Positions 9,029 through 18,485 are shown, counted from the first letter of the stretch. The stretch: DNA of 37,167 nt from Pantoea conspicua (GCF_002095315.1 NZ_MLFN01000044.1:1-37167), one strand, 5' to 3'. Notes: generated from the letters alone by a model not told the origin. Made by a program: numbers and translations.

Positions 9029-9459
9029 TCAATTGCCTCGTTTAACCTGGAAATGCGCAATGATCGCCATCGCGCGGAAATGATGCCGATGATGCGAGCG
9101 TCAAAAACATAAACATGTCAGCGAGACCAGGATGCCAAATGGGTTGGCGCGTCTCTTCAGCCAGGATCCTGGACTGGTATTCAGCGTGATGCGGCGGGAA
9201 GTCAGGGATGTGACTGCTGCCACGCAGCATACGAAGAATAATCATAGACTAAGATGTCGCAATCGCAGGGCTGCGGGCCACAGAGAGGCGGGAATTTGAG
9301 TTAATGGCGTGGATTCGCATTCTCCGGGCGGCTCACCACGCGCCAAAGCCGCGCGGAAAATCGTGCCGGAGCCAGTCGATTCCGTATAAGCTGGCTAACC
9401 TGCCATCGTCAGGCGTGCCGGGCGACAGCAACGCGAAATTATTTTCAAAAGGAGCTTAC
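9029..9459. other. Intergenic region between treZ and the lipoprotein gene
   Basis: About 430 bases separating two divergent genes, so it should contain both promoters. An open frame from 9304 runs in phase into the lipoprotein gene, but that part is basic, lacks a ribosome site and would bury the signal peptide; a small reverse frame (9042-9245) looks random. I see no repeats. Confidence 0.4.
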
Positions 9460-9756
9460 GTGAGCAAAAAAGCCCTGTTTGTGGCGCTACTGATGCTGTT
9501 GTCTGCCTGCTCTAATCGCGTCGGGCATGATCTGGATACCGCGCGGTTGCAGCATATCCATCCCGGCCAGACCAGCAAAGCGCAGCTGATTTCGCTGTTT
9601 GGTCAGCCAGACAGCGAGACGCCGTATCCGGATGGGCAGCGTTTGCTGAAATGGACCTACAGCGAGGCGCGCACCCTCAACACCACCGAAGGGCAGACGC
9701 TGACGGTACAGATGAAGAACGATAAGGTGCTGAACTTTGCTCTGAGCAAAAGCTGA
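9460..9756 (+). CDS. Small lipoprotein with a BamE/OmlA-like domain
   Basis: The true start is most likely the GTG at 9460, with AAGGAG 6 nt upstream, giving 98 aa. It begins MSKKALFVALLMLLSACSNR, a lipoprotein signal with lipobox LSAC at about residues 15-18, so the mature protein is acylated at Cys18 and membrane-anchored. The rest (LDTARLQHIHPGQTSKAQLISLFGQPDSE...) matches the GxTxxxVxxLxGxP pattern of the BamE/SmpA/OmlA fold. Asn19 after the Cys is not an inner-membrane-retention Asp, so outer-membrane sorting is expected. It is a paralogue-like protein, not BamE itself. No operon partner. Function unknown. Confidence 0.8.
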   Translation: MSKKALFVALLMLLSACSNRVGHDLDTARLQHIHPGQTSKAQLISLFGQPDSETPYPDGQRLLKWTYSEARTLNTTEGQTLTVQMKNDKVLNFALSKS

Positions 9757-9784
9757 GCAGTGGCTCAGTGCCGGAGCGGGGGAA

Positions 9785-9805
9785 GGCGGCGCCAGGGACG
9801 CCGCC
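9785..9805. terminator. GC-rich stem-loop between convergent genes
   Basis: GGCGGCG (9785-9791) pairs with CGCCGCC (9799-9805) around a 7-nt loop, in the 59-bp gap between the rightward lipoprotein gene and the leftward channel gene. There is no T-run on either side, so it is a possible but atypical terminator. Confidence 0.4.
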
Positions 9806-9815
9806 GTGGATCAGG

Positions 9816-11072
9816 TTACTGCGGGCCGCCAGGCCGGACATCGGCACTCTCTGCGCGCGGCTGGGCCAGCCGGGCGAAATCCGAACCCGCCGGATGCTGA
9901 TAAATCTGCAGATCAAAATAGCGGGCCATCGCGTAAATATATTCAAAAATCTCAGCCTGGGTATTCTCATAATCGGCCCAGAAAATCGATGAGGTGAAGC
10001 AGTAGATCTCCACCGGTAACCCATCCGGCGACGGCCTCAGCGGGCGGACCACGATATACATCTCTTTTTTAATATCCTCGCGCTGGGCCAGCCAGGCGGT
10101 CAGGAATTTACGGAATACCATCAGGTTGGTGATGCCGTTCTGCATAAACCAGCGGTCGCCGACGGCGCTGATATCACGTCCATCCAGCAGCTCAGTGATC
10201 GATTCGCTGGCGATGCGGATCTGGCTCATCGCCTGCAGTCTCTCCTGATTCACAAAGGTGATCGACTTCTGATCAAGATAAAAGCTGCGCATGATACGGC
10301 GCGCGCCCGAAGAGAACATCGCCTGCCAGTTGGTGTAGGTCTCGGTGAGGAAGTTTTTGGTGGGGATGCGCGAGATGGTGTTATCCCAGTTGCGGATGGT
10401 GATGGTATGCAGCGCAATATCGGTCACCTCGCCACTGATGTTTCTATCCGGCATCTCAATCCAGTCGCCCAGTTGCAGCACATCGTTGGAAGAGAGCTGA
10501 ATATTCGCCACCAGTGACAGCAGCGTATGCTGAAAGATCAGCATCAGCACCGCGGCGACCGCACCCAGCGAGGAGATAATAATCGCCGGTGACTTGTTGG
10601 ACATAATCGCCAGAATCATGATTGCGGCGATAATATGTACCAGGATTTTGCCAATCTGGATATAGCCCTTGATTGAGTGATTCTTGCGCTTCGATTTGCG
10701 CGAATAGGAGTTGTTAACAATCTCCAGCACTTCATTGAAGAAGATCGACAGATAGACAAAAAACAGGATGCCGCAAATGGTCTGAATCGCCACTTTCAGA
10801 TTCTCGGGCAGGCCTGGCATAAACTGCAGGAAATTGTAAACCACAATCACCGGCACAAAATTCGACAGTTTCTGAGAGAGGCGGACATCTTTATCCAGCG
10901 GAACGCCCTGTTTATGGCTGCTGAAAAAGACCTTTCTGATCACTTTAACGATGAAAAATTTGCAGATCAGGTGAGTGACCATCCCGGCCATAATCAGCAG
11001 CAGCAGACTGAAGCTGACCGACAGCACCCTGTTTCCCTCAATAAAACTCAGCAGACTCTGAATGTAATGCAT
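9816..11072 (-). CDS. MscS-family mechanosensitive channel, YbdG-like
   Basis: The product (418 aa from the ATG at 11072, MHYIQSLLSF) has several transmembrane helices at about 17-40, 70-90, 97-117 and 140-160. These are followed by the MscS pore helix region (SSLGAVAAVLMLIFQHTLLSLVANIQLSSNDVLQLGDWIEM) and the cytoplasmic beta domain (GEVTDIALHTITIRNWDNTISRIPTKNF). The long C-terminal part resembles E. coli YbdG, linked to the miniconductance MscM activity. A GTG at 11114 would add 14 residues, but neither start has a good ribosome site. It protects against osmotic downshock. It is divergent from the chemoreceptor gene. Confidence 0.87.
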   Translation of the reverse strand: MHYIQSLLSFIEGNRVLSVSFSLLLLIMAGMVTHLICKFFIVKVIRKVFFSSHKQGVPLDKDVRLSQKLSNFVPVIVVYNFLQFMPGLPENLKVAIQTICGILFFVYLSIFFNEVLEIVNNSYSRKSKRKNHSIKGYIQIGKILVHIIAAIMILAIMSNKSPAIIISSLGAVAAVLMLIFQHTLLSLVANIQLSSNDVLQLGDWIEMPDRNISGEVTDIALHTITIRNWDNTISRIPTKNFLTETYTNWQAMFSSGARRIMRSFYLDQKSITFVNQERLQAMSQIRIASESITELLDGRDISAVGDRWFMQNGITNLMVFRKFLTAWLAQREDIKKEMYIVVRPLRPSPDGLPVEIYCFTSSIFWADYENTQAEIFEYIYAMARYFDLQIYQHPAGSDFARLAQPRAESADVRPGGPQ

Positions 11073-11283
11073 GTTAACCACGTGCTGGACAAGATAGGGG
11101 GCGAATTCAACCACAGTACGGCGCGGGTTGTTGAGCGCCGAATGCGTTTAGCGCGGCCGGCAGCCAGTTTTACCGGTCCTGACGCTGAACGGCGGCAGAA
11201 GCCGCGAAAAGTGTGCGCTTCCGCCCATTATCCCGTTTATCCGCGCCTCGTTGCATCGCAGCACTCAGATAACCTTCTCACTG

Positions 11284-11291
11284 GCCGATAA
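11284..11291 (+). promoter_or_regulatory. Possible sigma-28 (FliA) -10 element for the chemoreceptor
   Basis: GCCGATAA matches the FliA -10 consensus exactly and lies 33 nt before the chemoreceptor start at 11325. The upstream -35 region (CAGATAACC) matches TAAAGTTT poorly. Chemoreceptors are commonly class III flagellar genes, so the position makes sense. Confidence 0.45.
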
Positions 11292-11324
11292 CCGCTGTAT
11301 CCCCTCTGACATGAGTCTGCTGAA

Positions 11325-12923
11325 ATGCTTAAAAACCTCAAAATAACCCACAGTATTCTCGCGGTACTTTTCATCTTTACCGCATTGCTGAGCCTGACCG
11401 GCTTCTTGTTGTATAACGCCGTCTCAAAAGCGGACCAGAATTTTGTGGCGGCAGAACAGCTAACCCTACAACAGCAGCACCTGAGCGATGCGGTAAAAAC
11501 CCTGATTAAGACCCGTGTGACCATTAACCGGGTGGCGATTCGTTTTCTTAAAAATCAGCAGGATCCGGCTTCACTGGCGGCGATGGCGTCGCTGCTGGAT
11601 AAGGCAGGGCAGTCTGCTGCGGCAGCCGATGTTGAGTTCCGCGCATGGCAGGCGTTGCCGCGCAAAGCGGGGCAGGATGAGGCTCAGGCCGCTGAGGTGC
11701 AGACCGCCTATCAGCAAATGCACGACACTATGCTGGCGTCGGTGACCTTCCTGAAACAGGGGAACTATCAGGCTTACGGCAACCTGGAAGCGCAGGCCGC
11801 GCAGGATCGGCTCGACAGCACGTACGAAGCCTGGCGCGCGGTCAACATTCAGCTAATGAAAAATACCTCTGAACAGAACCAGCGCAGCCTGACCGACGCG
11901 CTCTGGACCTTGCTGATTCTTGGCCTGGTGACCGTGGTGATCATTTTCGCCGTCTGGGTAGGATTACAAAAACGGCTTATCGGCCCGCTTAGCCGACTGA
12001 CCGGCTATATGCGCGCGATATCGGCTGGCGATCTGACCTCAGATATTCACCAGGAAGGCCGCAACGAGATGGGCCTGTTAATTACTGAACTGCAACAGAT
12101 GCGCGATGCGCTGGTGGTCACCATCACCTCGGTTGATGACGCCACGCGCTCTATCTTTATCGGTGCGGCGGAAATTTCAGCTGGCAGCACCGATCTCTCG
12201 TCCCGTACTGAACAGCAGGCGGCGGCGCTGGAGCAAACGGCAGCCAGCATGGAACAGCTGACCTCGACGGTGAAGCTCAACGCTGACAATGCGCAGCAGG
12301 CCACGGCGGTATCGAAACAGGCGTCGACCACCGCCACCCAGGGCGGTGAGACGGTGGCGAGGGTCATCGCTAATATGGAGCAGATCAGTGAAAGCTCCGG
12401 GCAGATCGCCGGCATCATTGCGATTATCGACAGCATCGCCTTCCAGACCAATATTCTGGCGCTCAACGCCGCGGTAGAAGCGGCGCGTGCCGGTGAGCAG
12501 GGACGCGGATTTGCGGTAGTGGCAGGCGAGGTGCGATCACTGGCAAGCCGCAGTGCCAGTGCCGCTCAGGAAATTCGTGGTCTGATCGATCGCTCAGCCG
12601 AGCGGATCAGAACCGGGGCTGGCCATGCTTCTGAAGCCGGTAAGGCGATGGAAAGTATCGTAACGTCGGTCAGCCGGGTCACCCAGCTGATCGAAGAGAT
12701 CGCGTCCTCATCGGTTGAGCAGACGCGTGGCATTGAGCAGGTCTGCATCGCGGTGTCAGAGATGGATGGTGTGACGCAGCAGAACGCCGCGCTGGTGGAA
12801 GAGTCGGCCAGCGCGGCCGCCTCGCTGGAAGAGCAGGCCAGCTATCTGCGTAAAACGGTGTCGGTGTTTAAACCGGCAGCCTGCAGACGGCGTTTGCCGC
12901 CGAGCCGGCACGACCGGTGGTGA
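11325..12923 (+). CDS. Methyl-accepting chemotaxis protein with a frameshifted C-terminus
   Basis: 532-aa transmembrane chemoreceptor: TM1 at about 10-31, a periplasmic four-helix ligand domain (about 32-188), TM2 at about 190-212, a HAMP domain (about 213-266), then the signalling hairpin. The hairpin tip [40 protein letters not shown] is intact. It is a homologue of Tar/Tsr/Trg; the ligand is unknown. The last 13 residues ([13 protein letters not shown]) are unlike any receptor. From 12881 the neighbouring frame encodes 34 residues ending NQNWQAF with a stop at 12983-12985, resembling the NWETF tether for CheR/CheB. A one-base loss near 12881-12882 explains this. The signalling core should work; the tether is lost unless this is a sequencing error. 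Confidence 0.9.
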   Translation: MLKNLKITHSILAVLFIFTALLSLTGFLLYNAVSKADQNFVAAEQLTLQQQHLSDAVKTLIKTRVTINRVAIRFLKNQQDPASLAAMASLLDKAGQSAAAADVEFRAWQALPRKAGQDEAQAAEVQTAYQQMHDTMLASVTFLKQGNYQAYGNLEAQAAQDRLDSTYEAWRAVNIQLMKNTSEQNQRSLTDALWTLLILGLVTVVIIFAVWVGLQKRLIGPLSRLTGYMRAISAGDLTSDIHQEGRNEMGLLITELQQMRDALVVTITSVDDATRSIFIGAAEISAGSTDLSSRTEQQAAALEQTAASMEQLTSTVKLNADNAQQATAVSKQASTTATQGGETVARVIANMEQISESSGQIAGIIAIIDSIAFQTNILALNAAVEAARAGEQGRGFAVVAGEVRSLASRSASAAQEIRGLIDRSAERIRTGAGHASEAGKAMESIVTSVSRVTQLIEEIASSSVEQTRGIEQVCIAVSEMDGVTQQNAALVEESASAAASLEEQASYLRKTVSVFKPAACRRRLPPSRHDRW

Positions 12924-12985
12924 GCCCACTGCGTCCTGCTGCGGTCAGCCCGCAGGCGGACAACCAGAACTGGCAGGCCTTCTGA
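12881..12985 (+). pseudogene. Out-of-frame ancestral C-terminus of the chemoreceptor
   Basis: Read one base back from the main frame, this encodes [16 protein letters not shown]... through QADNQNWQAF and stops at 12983-12985. A Pro/Ala-rich flexible linker followed by an aromatic pentapeptide (NWQAF, like NWETF/NWESF) is the normal end of high-abundance chemoreceptors. It has no start codon and cannot be translated without the frameshift at about 12881. Confidence 0.75.
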
Positions 12986-13011
12986 GTGGATGGTCGTCAG
13001 CCCGACGCTGA

Positions 13012-13437
13012 CGGCCAGCGCCTGATAGCCCGGAACAGAAGAATAAGCGCATTGCTGCAGCCAACGCCATCGCTGACAGAGAATTCACAGGGCTGAGTAC
13101 AGCGGCTATAAGAAATGCCCTCAATGATGGCCGAGCCTCTGACGTTGCTCTTATTGAAAAAGTCAGGGCAATGGGTAAAAGGCCAGGCCCGGAAGTCTTC
13201 AGAGCACAGTCAGGGCTGAATCGTGATCGTGTTACCACAAAGCCGATTACATGCCCGGTATATGTCATTGCGGCAACACAGGATCGTCTTCGTTCTTCAG
13301 CAGAGGCGGAGGAGCTGGCGGCCCTGACGGGGGCCTGTCTGGATTACGTTGAGAGTTGTGGTCACCTTATACCGCTTGAAAAACCGGGCGAACTGGCAGG
13401 GTTTGTTTCCCGCTGGCTTAATGAAAATGGAATATGA
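13012..13437 (+). pseudogene. Alpha/beta-hydrolase remnant (C-terminal part only)
   Basis: Open in one frame for about 141 codons. From about 13060 the product (ADREFTGLSTAAIRNALNDG..., KVRAMGKRPGPEVF) resembles the cap and C-terminal part of an alpha/beta-hydrolase. It includes CPVYVIAATQDRLRS (strand carrying the acid residue) and CGHLIPLEKP with the catalytic His. The N-terminal half with the oxyanion region and nucleophile elbow is missing, and the upstream DNA is the chemoreceptor tail. An ATG at 13171 could still give an 88-aa fragment, but it lacks the nucleophile. It appears to be a deletion scar. Confidence 0.65.
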
Positions 13438-13846
13438 GGCTGCACAGATGAAAGGAAAATTAAGGTTGTTATAGCTGGCAGTGTTGCCGGCTATGCTACC
13501 AACGTCCGCTTCTGGCACGGGCTGTAGCAGCAGCCCTGGCAAGCTCAAACTTCTGTCGACTCAGCTATCTCTAACGCATCATCGACATCAATATCCAGAT
13601 ATCGAACAGTGCTTTCGCGTTTTAGGTCCTGGTGCTATCAGGGTGTTTCAGGAAGTAGCCTCAGCAAAGGCATTTCGTCAGTCATGCCAGTATTCCTGGT
13701 TGAGCAGCGCGGGGAGGTCGTTAGCCCGGTTCCTGCCGTCAGTGAACAGCACCGTCAGGTATATCAGGCTTATCAGGCTGAGGTGGATGCGCTTAAGGCG
13801 AGGAATCTTCACTGAAGCGGTTTTACTCAGTAAAAGCATCCAACAG
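13438..13846. other. Degenerate region with short coding-like scraps
   Basis: No complete gene. About 13609-13815 is open and ends with VSEQHRQVYQAYQAEVDALKARNLH, which looks like a genuine protein C-terminus, perhaps of a sugar kinase (FGGY type), but this is weak. About 13449-13527 holds another protein-like scrap (KIKVVIAGSVAGYATNVRFW). The mixture suggests stacked remnants left of the gat block. Confidence 0.35.
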
Positions 13847-13870
13847 GCGCCTGGAAGGGCGCTTTTTTTT
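13847..13870 (+). terminator. Rho-independent terminator in the remnant region
   Basis: GCGCC (13847-13851) pairs with GGCGC (13858-13862) around a 6-nt loop and is followed by eight T residues. It follows the scrap ending in KARNLH, suggesting that the scrap is the true end of a former gene. Confidence 0.7.
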
Positions 13871-13958
13871 GGTCCTGAGAATATGTTGATAACACACCAG
13901 TCCGCCATAAAGGCAGCCAGCGTTGCCTGAGCATGTCAATACGATCAGCGCCTTTACG

Positions 13959-14738
13959 TCAGGCCACGATGACGTGTTTACCCTTTTTTCTCAGCCCGGC
14001 CAGCGCCTCGGCGGGCGCTGCCTCATCGGTGATGACCGTATCTATTTTGTCCAGAGACAGAACCTGGTTAAACCCTTTACGGCCAAACTTCGATGAATCG
14101 GTGATAACAACAACCTGCCTGGAGGCGGCGGCCATCACCGCGCTGATGGCAAATCCTTCGTTGAACGTGGTGATGCCGCTCTCTGCGTCAAGGCCGTCAG
14201 CGCCCACAAACATCAGGTTTGCAGACACGTCGCGCAGCGCATACTCAGCAATGTTGCCGTGCAGGGAGGCCGTTTTGTGCCTGACGGTGCCGCCGCACAC
14301 GACCAGAGTAATATCTTTATTTTCCGCCAGGATAGCAGCGGCGGGCAGATTATTCGTGATCACAGCAATATTACGCATCCCGGCAAGCTGTTCAGCCAGA
14401 AGTTTTGTGGTACTGCCGCTGTCCAGAATGATGGTGTCGCCTTCTTTGACAAGCCGGGCGGCTTCAATGGCAATACGTTTTTTCGGATCGGCGGCCAGCT
14501 GGTAGCGCTCGGTCAGGCTGATTTCAGCGCTGGCGACAGCGTTCTCCCCGCCTGACGTATCAACGCGCGCGGCGCCGCCGTGAAATCGGGTTAAGAGGCC
14601 GCGTTCCTCCAGAAGGCGTAAGTCTGCGCGCACGGTAACTTCGGTTACGCCCAGCTCTGCCGAAATGTCGTTTACCAGCTTGCTACCGGTAGTGTTGACC
14701 ATTTCAACAATCCTGTTCCTGCGTTCAAACGTATTCAT
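13959..14738 (-). CDS. gatR: DeoR-family repressor of the galactitol operon
   Basis: 259-aa regulator with an N-terminal DeoR winged helix-turn-helix (residues about 6-57: RIVEMVNTTGSKLVNDISAELGVTEVTVRADLRLLEERGLLTRFHGGA). A sugar-phosphate-sensing domain follows, with IILDSGSTTKLLAEQL, VVCGG and FVGADGLDAESGITTFN. It is closest in feel to GatR/AgaR. In E. coli gatR sits downstream of the operon, but here it is divergent from gatZ with about 295 bp between. That gap carries repeated CGAAAG boxes, its likely operators. The inducer is probably a pathway phosphate; the exact name is inferred from context. Confidence 0.85.
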   Translation of the reverse strand: MNTFERRNRIVEMVNTTGSKLVNDISAELGVTEVTVRADLRLLEERGLLTRFHGGAARVDTSGGENAVASAEISLTERYQLAADPKKRIAIEAARLVKEGDTIILDSGSTTKLLAEQLAGMRNIAVITNNLPAAAILAENKDITLVVCGGTVRHKTASLHGNIAEYALRDVSANLMFVGADGLDAESGITTFNEGFAISAVMAAASRQVVVITDSSKFGRKGFNQVLSLDKIDTVITDEAAPAEALAGLRKKGKHVIVA

Positions 14739-14770
14739 AGCTGTTCCTCTTATAAGTCAGATAATCCTAA

Positions 14771-15004
14771 AACGAAAGTATAAGAAAGTAAAACATCAAA
14801 GAGTACAGAAGCTGATGTTTGAGACAGACCTGTGCAGGGGTTTATTTAAAAGACTGTTTTATAAGAAAATATCCGCAGCTCACCTGCTGAAGTTTTGTCA
14901 CGAACGAGAGGGTGTAACGAAAGATTATGAATGAATACGAAAATATAAAGATCATGATCACATAAATAATAGAAAGTAATTGTGCCATAAACGAAAGATT
15001 GTGA
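14771..15004. promoter_or_regulatory. Repeated CGAAAG boxes, candidate GatR operators
   Basis: AACGAAAGATTATGA (14916-14930) and AACGAAAGATTGTGA (14990-15004) match in 14 of 15 bases and are 74 bp apart. A third copy AACGAAAGTATAAGAAAG starts at 14771 and contains a tandem GAAAGTA repeat. Sites of the related DeoR-family repressor AgaR are rich in the complementary TTTCGTTT. Position between gatR and gatZ fits repression of both. Confidence 0.6.
14947..14962. promoter_or_regulatory. Possible CRP half-site upstream of gatZ
   Basis: TCACA (14958-14962) with AAAGA at the expected 6-bp distance. Only the right half matches the CRP consensus well, so this is a weak call, plausible because PTS-sugar operons are usually under catabolite control. 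Confidence 0.25.
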
Positions 15005-15033
15005 TGTTATTAAGCCTACTTTCGGAGGACATA

Positions 15034-16329
15034 ATGAAAAATATCATTCAGCAACATAAAGCCGGCACTGACTGCGGCATCTGCTCTGTCTGCTCAGCGC
15101 ACCCTCTTGTTATTGAGGCTGCTCTGAGGCTCGACCTGCACACTCATCGTCAGGTTTTGATTGAGGCCACGTCAAACCAGGTTAACCAGTACGGTGGTTA
15201 CACCGGCATGAAGCCTGAAGGCTTCCGGGATTATGTGCTGGATATTGCCCATCGCGTAGGTTTCCCCGCAGAGCGCCTGATCCTCGGCGGCGATCACCTC
15301 GGACCCAACTGCTGGCAGGGCGAGCCCGCAGAACAGGCCCTGGAAAAGTCACGCGTGCTGATTGCTGATTACGTCAGGGCGGGCTTCAGTAAAATTCACC
15401 TCGATGCCTCCATGTCCTGTGCAGATGATCCGGTACCGCTGCCGCCGGAAGTTGTCGCACAGCGTGCCGCCGATTTGTGTCGCGTAGCAGAAGAAACGGC
15501 TACCACAGAGCAGAAAGCCGCGCTGACCTACATCATTGGCACTGAAGTTCCCGTACCGGGCGGCGAGGCGCATGCGATTAACGACGTTCACGTGACGCGT
15601 CCGGGAGATGCAGCGCATACGCTGGAGATTCACTATAAAGCGTTCCGCGCAGCCGGTCTGGAAGACGCTATCGGGCGCATTATCGGACTGGTTGTTCAAC
15701 CTGGCGTGGAGTTCGACCACCGCAGCGTGATCCACTATGCGCCTGCGGAAGCCCGCGAACTCAGCCAGTTTATTGAGTCAACGCCTGTGGTTTATGAAGC
15801 ACACTCCACGGATTACCAGACCCGTACCGCCTATCGTGCGCTGGTTAAAGATCACTTCGCCATCCTGAAAGTCGGCCCGGCGCTGACGTTTGCGCTGCGT
15901 GAGGCTATTTTCGCCCTGGCGGAAATTGAAAAAACACTGATTGCGCCTGAAAAGCAGAGCCAGATCCTGGCGGTGATTGAGCAGGTCATGCTGAACGAGC
16001 CCGGCTACTGGAAAAAATACTATCGTCCGGCTTTCTCTGACTCTCTCGTGGATATTCACTACAGCCTCTCGGATCGCATTCGCTATTACTGGCCAAACGA
16101 GCGCATCAGCAGCGCATTCGATGCGCTGATCGCCAACCTGGACGGCGTTGAGCTGCCGCTGGGCCTGCTGAGTCAGTACCTGCCCAAACAGTTCGATCGC
16201 GTACTGAACGGTTCGCTCCCGGCCGATCCGCAATCGCTCATCATCGACAAAATCCAGGACGTCCTGCGCGACTATGCCTTTGGATGTGAACCAGAAGTGA
16301 ACCCGCAAAAAGAGGTCATTCATGCATAA
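15034..16329 (+). CDS. gatZ: Tagatose-1,6-bisphosphate aldolase non-catalytic subunit
   Basis: 431 aa from the ATG at 15034, chosen because GGAGG lies 7 nt upstream; an earlier in-frame start at 14980 has no ribosome site. The protein begins [20 protein letters not shown] and carries [29 protein letters not shown] and [12 protein letters not shown], characteristic of GatZ/KbaZ. This subunit is needed for full activity and stability of the class II aldolase GatY. It leads the operon and overlaps gatA by 8 bp. In E. coli gatY directly precedes gatZ, but here gatY is last. Confidence 0.93.
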   Translation: MKNIIQQHKAGTDCGICSVCSAHPLVIEAALRLDLHTHRQVLIEATSNQVNQYGGYTGMKPEGFRDYVLDIAHRVGFPAERLILGGDHLGPNCWQGEPAEQALEKSRVLIADYVRAGFSKIHLDASMSCADDPVPLPPEVVAQRAADLCRVAEETATTEQKAALTYIIGTEVPVPGGEAHAINDVHVTRPGDAAHTLEIHYKAFRAAGLEDAIGRIIGLVVQPGVEFDHRSVIHYAPAEARELSQFIESTPVVYEAHSTDYQTRTAYRALVKDHFAILKVGPALTFALREAIFALAEIEKTLIAPEKQSQILAVIEQVMLNEPGYWKKYYRPAFSDSLVDIHYSLSDRIRYYWPNERISSAFDALIANLDGVELPLGLLSQYLPKQFDRVLNGSLPADPQSLIIDKIQDVLRDYAFGCEPEVNPQKEVIHA

Positions 16330-16780
16330 CTACCGCCTCATTGTTTCTTCCGGTCAGAGCTTTGCTGATGCGGAAGCGGTACTCAGACATATCGGCGAAA
16401 AAATGGTGCGCGACGGCGTCTGCCGGAATTCTTATCCGGCAGCTTTGCTTGAACGTGAAGCCACTTACCCGACCGGCATCGCGCTGGACGGACACGCGGT
16501 GGCCATCCCGCATTGTGACGCATCGCATGCGGTGGAGCCGGCCATTTACCTGATCCGCCCCGCGCGGCCGGTGACGTTTCAGCAGGCAGACGATGACGGC
16601 ACGATTGGCGCTGAGCTCATCATCGCGCTGGTTGTCACGCGCCCTGAGCAGCAGCTGAACCTGCTGAAGGCGCTGTTCGGCCAGCTACAGCAGCCCGAGT
16701 TCATTGAAAGCCTGCTGAGTGTGCCGGAAAGCGACCTTTCCGACTGTTTTACTCACCGCCTGCTCGCATCGGCGGCCTGA
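16322..16780 (+). CDS. gatA: Galactitol PTS component IIA
   Basis: 152-aa cytoplasmic IIA protein of the fructose/mannitol type. The phosphorylated histidine is His64 in [10 protein letters not shown], close to the E. coli position. It receives phosphate from HPr and passes it to GatB. The start overlaps gatZ by 8 bp, indicating translational coupling. The gene is followed by gatB after 33 bp. Confidence 0.92.
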   Translation: MHNYRLIVSSGQSFADAEAVLRHIGEKMVRDGVCRNSYPAALLEREATYPTGIALDGHAVAIPHCDASHAVEPAIYLIRPARPVTFQQADDDGTIGAELIIALVVTRPEQQLNLLKALFGQLQQPEFIESLLSVPESDLSDCFTHRLLASAA

Positions 16781-16813
16781 TAACAAAACCTGTCCCTACA
16801 CCCGGAGAAAATA

Positions 16814-17098
16814 ATGAAACGTAAAGTCATCGTAGCCTGCGGCGGTGCCGTTGCCACTTCAACCATGGCCGCCGAAGAAATCAAAGCGCTCTGTGAGGAA
16901 AACGGCATCACGGTCGAGATCGTGCAGTGCCGCGTTAACGAAATTGAAACGTACATGGACGGAACGGACCTTATCTGTACGACGGCCCGCGTGGACCGCA
17001 AGTTTGGTGACATCCCTGTCGTGCACGGCATGCCGTTCATTTCCGGGGTGGGCATTGATGCTCTGCGTGAAAAGATCCTGACAGCGTTGCAGGGGTAA
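16814..17098 (+). CDS. gatB: Galactitol PTS component IIB
   Basis: 94-aa IIB protein with the phosphocysteine loop at its N-terminus ([17 protein letters not shown], Cys9). The rest alternates strands and helices in the Rossmann-like IIB pattern. It phosphorylates galactitol during uptake through GatC. GGAGA lies 7 nt before the ATG. Spacing to gatC is 4 bp. Confidence 0.92.
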   Translation: MKRKVIVACGGAVATSTMAAEEIKALCEENGITVEIVQCRVNEIETYMDGTDLICTTARVDRKFGDIPVVHGMPFISGVGIDALREKILTALQG

Positions 17099-17102
17099 GC
17101 CT

Positions 17103-18485
17103 ATGTTTACTGAAATCATGCGTTACATCCTCGATCTTGGCCCGACGGTTATGCTACCGATCGTGATCATTATTTTCTCCGTCTGCCTGGGCATGAAGCC
17201 AGGCGACGCCTTTAAATCCGGGCTGTTTATCGGCATCGGCTTTGTCGGTATCGGTCTTGTGATCGGGCTGATGCTGGACTCCATCGGGCCGGCAGCAAAA
17301 GCCATGGCGGCAAACTTTGAGATAGGCCTGGACGTCGTGGACGTGGGCTGGCCAGGCTCGTCGCCGATGACGTGGGCATCCCAGATTGCGCTGGTTGCTA
17401 TTCCTGTCGCGATTGCCGTCAATATCCTGATGCTGGTCACCCGCATGACGCGCGTGGTGAACGTGGATATCTGGAATATCTGGCACATGACATTTACCGG
17501 CGCAATGATGCACCTGGCTACCGGCTCTTACTGGCTGGGTATTCTGGGCGTCGTGTTGCATGCGGCTTTCGTCTACAAGCTGGGCGACTGGTTTGCGCGT
17601 GACACCCGAAACTACTTCGACCTGGACGGCATCGCGGTGCCGCACGGAACCTCCGCTTATATGGGGCCGGTAGCCGTACTGGTTGATTTTATCATCGATA
17701 AAGTGCCGGGCCTGAAGCGCATTCACTTCAGCGCGGACGACGTGCAGAAGCGCTTTGGCGCATTCGGTGAGCCGGTTACGGTGGGCTTTATCATGGGTAT
17801 CATCATCGGCTTACTGGCGGGCTATGATGTGAAGGGCGTGCTGCAGCTCGCCGTGAAAACGGCGGCCGTTATGCTATTAATGCCACGCGTAATTAAACCC
17901 ATCATGGACGGACTGAATCCGATTGCTAAGCAGGCTCGTAAGCGTCTGCAGGCTAAATTCGGTGGTCAGGACTTCCTGATTGGTCTCGATCCCGCGCTGC
18001 TGCTGGGTCACACCTCCGTGGTATCAGCCAGTCTGATTTTTATCCCGCTGACGATCCTGATTGCTGTACTGGTTCCGGGTAACCGCGTGCTGCCATTCGG
18101 CGACCTCGCGACAATTGGCTTCTTCGTCGCCATGGCCGTGGCGGTACATCAGGGCAATCTTTTCCGCACCCTGATTTCCGGCATCATCATTATGAGCATG
18201 ACGCTCTGGATAGCGACCCAGACCGTCGGCCTGCATACCCAGCTTGCCGCTAACGCCGGCGCGCTGAAAGCAGGCAGTCAGGTCGCGTCTATGGACCAGG
18301 GCGGCTCCCCGATTACCTATCTTCTCATTCAGTTCCTGACCTGGCAGAACGCGACCGCGCTGGCTGCGATAGGCGTGGTCTACCTGACTGGCGTCTTACT
18401 GACGTGGCGCCGCGCGCGCGCGGCTGTGAAAGCCGAACAGCAGGAAGCCGCGACCCTTTCCGCTGGCGGTTCCTTATCTAAATAA
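17103..18485 (+). CDS. gatC: Galactitol PTS permease IIC
   Basis: 460-aa integral membrane protein with many hydrophobic helices (for example about 12-30, 38-58, 90-112, 126-150, 220-250, 300-345). Motifs include ILDLGPTVMLPIVIIIFSVCLGMKPGDAFKSGLFIGIGFVGI at the start and WPGSSPMTWASQIALVAIPVAIAVN, typical of the GatC/SgcC group of IIC proteins. It forms the channel that brings in galactitol as galactitol-1-phosphate with GatA and GatB. The tail is cytoplasmic and Ala-rich. Confidence 0.93.
   Translation: MFTEIMRYILDLGPTVMLPIVIIIFSVCLGMKPGDAFKSGLFIGIGFVGIGLVIGLMLDSIGPAAKAMAANFEIGLDVVDVGWPGSSPMTWASQIALVAIPVAIAVNILMLVTRMTRVVNVDIWNIWHMTFTGAMMHLATGSYWLGILGVVLHAAFVYKLGDWFARDTRNYFDLDGIAVPHGTSAYMGPVAVLVDFIIDKVPGLKRIHFSADDVQKRFGAFGEPVTVGFIMGIIIGLLAGYDVKGVLQLAVKTAAVMLLMPRVIKPIMDGLNPIAKQARKRLQAKFGGQDFLIGLDPALLLGHTSVVSASLIFIPLTILIAVLVPGNRVLPFGDLATIGFFVAMAVAVHQGNLFRTLISGIIIMSMTLWIATQTVGLHTQLAANAGALKAGSQVASMDQGGSPITYLLIQFLTWQNATALAAIGVVYLTGVLLTWRRARAAVKAEQQEAATLSAGGSLSK

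Noticed and set aside
9304..9459. N-terminal extension of the lipoprotein gene
   Set aside because: It would bury the signal peptide and lacks a ribosome site, while GTG at 9460 has an excellent one.
14980..15033. Upstream start for gatZ
   Set aside because: No ribosome site, and it would overlap the CGAAAG operator box; the ATG at 15034 follows GGAGG.
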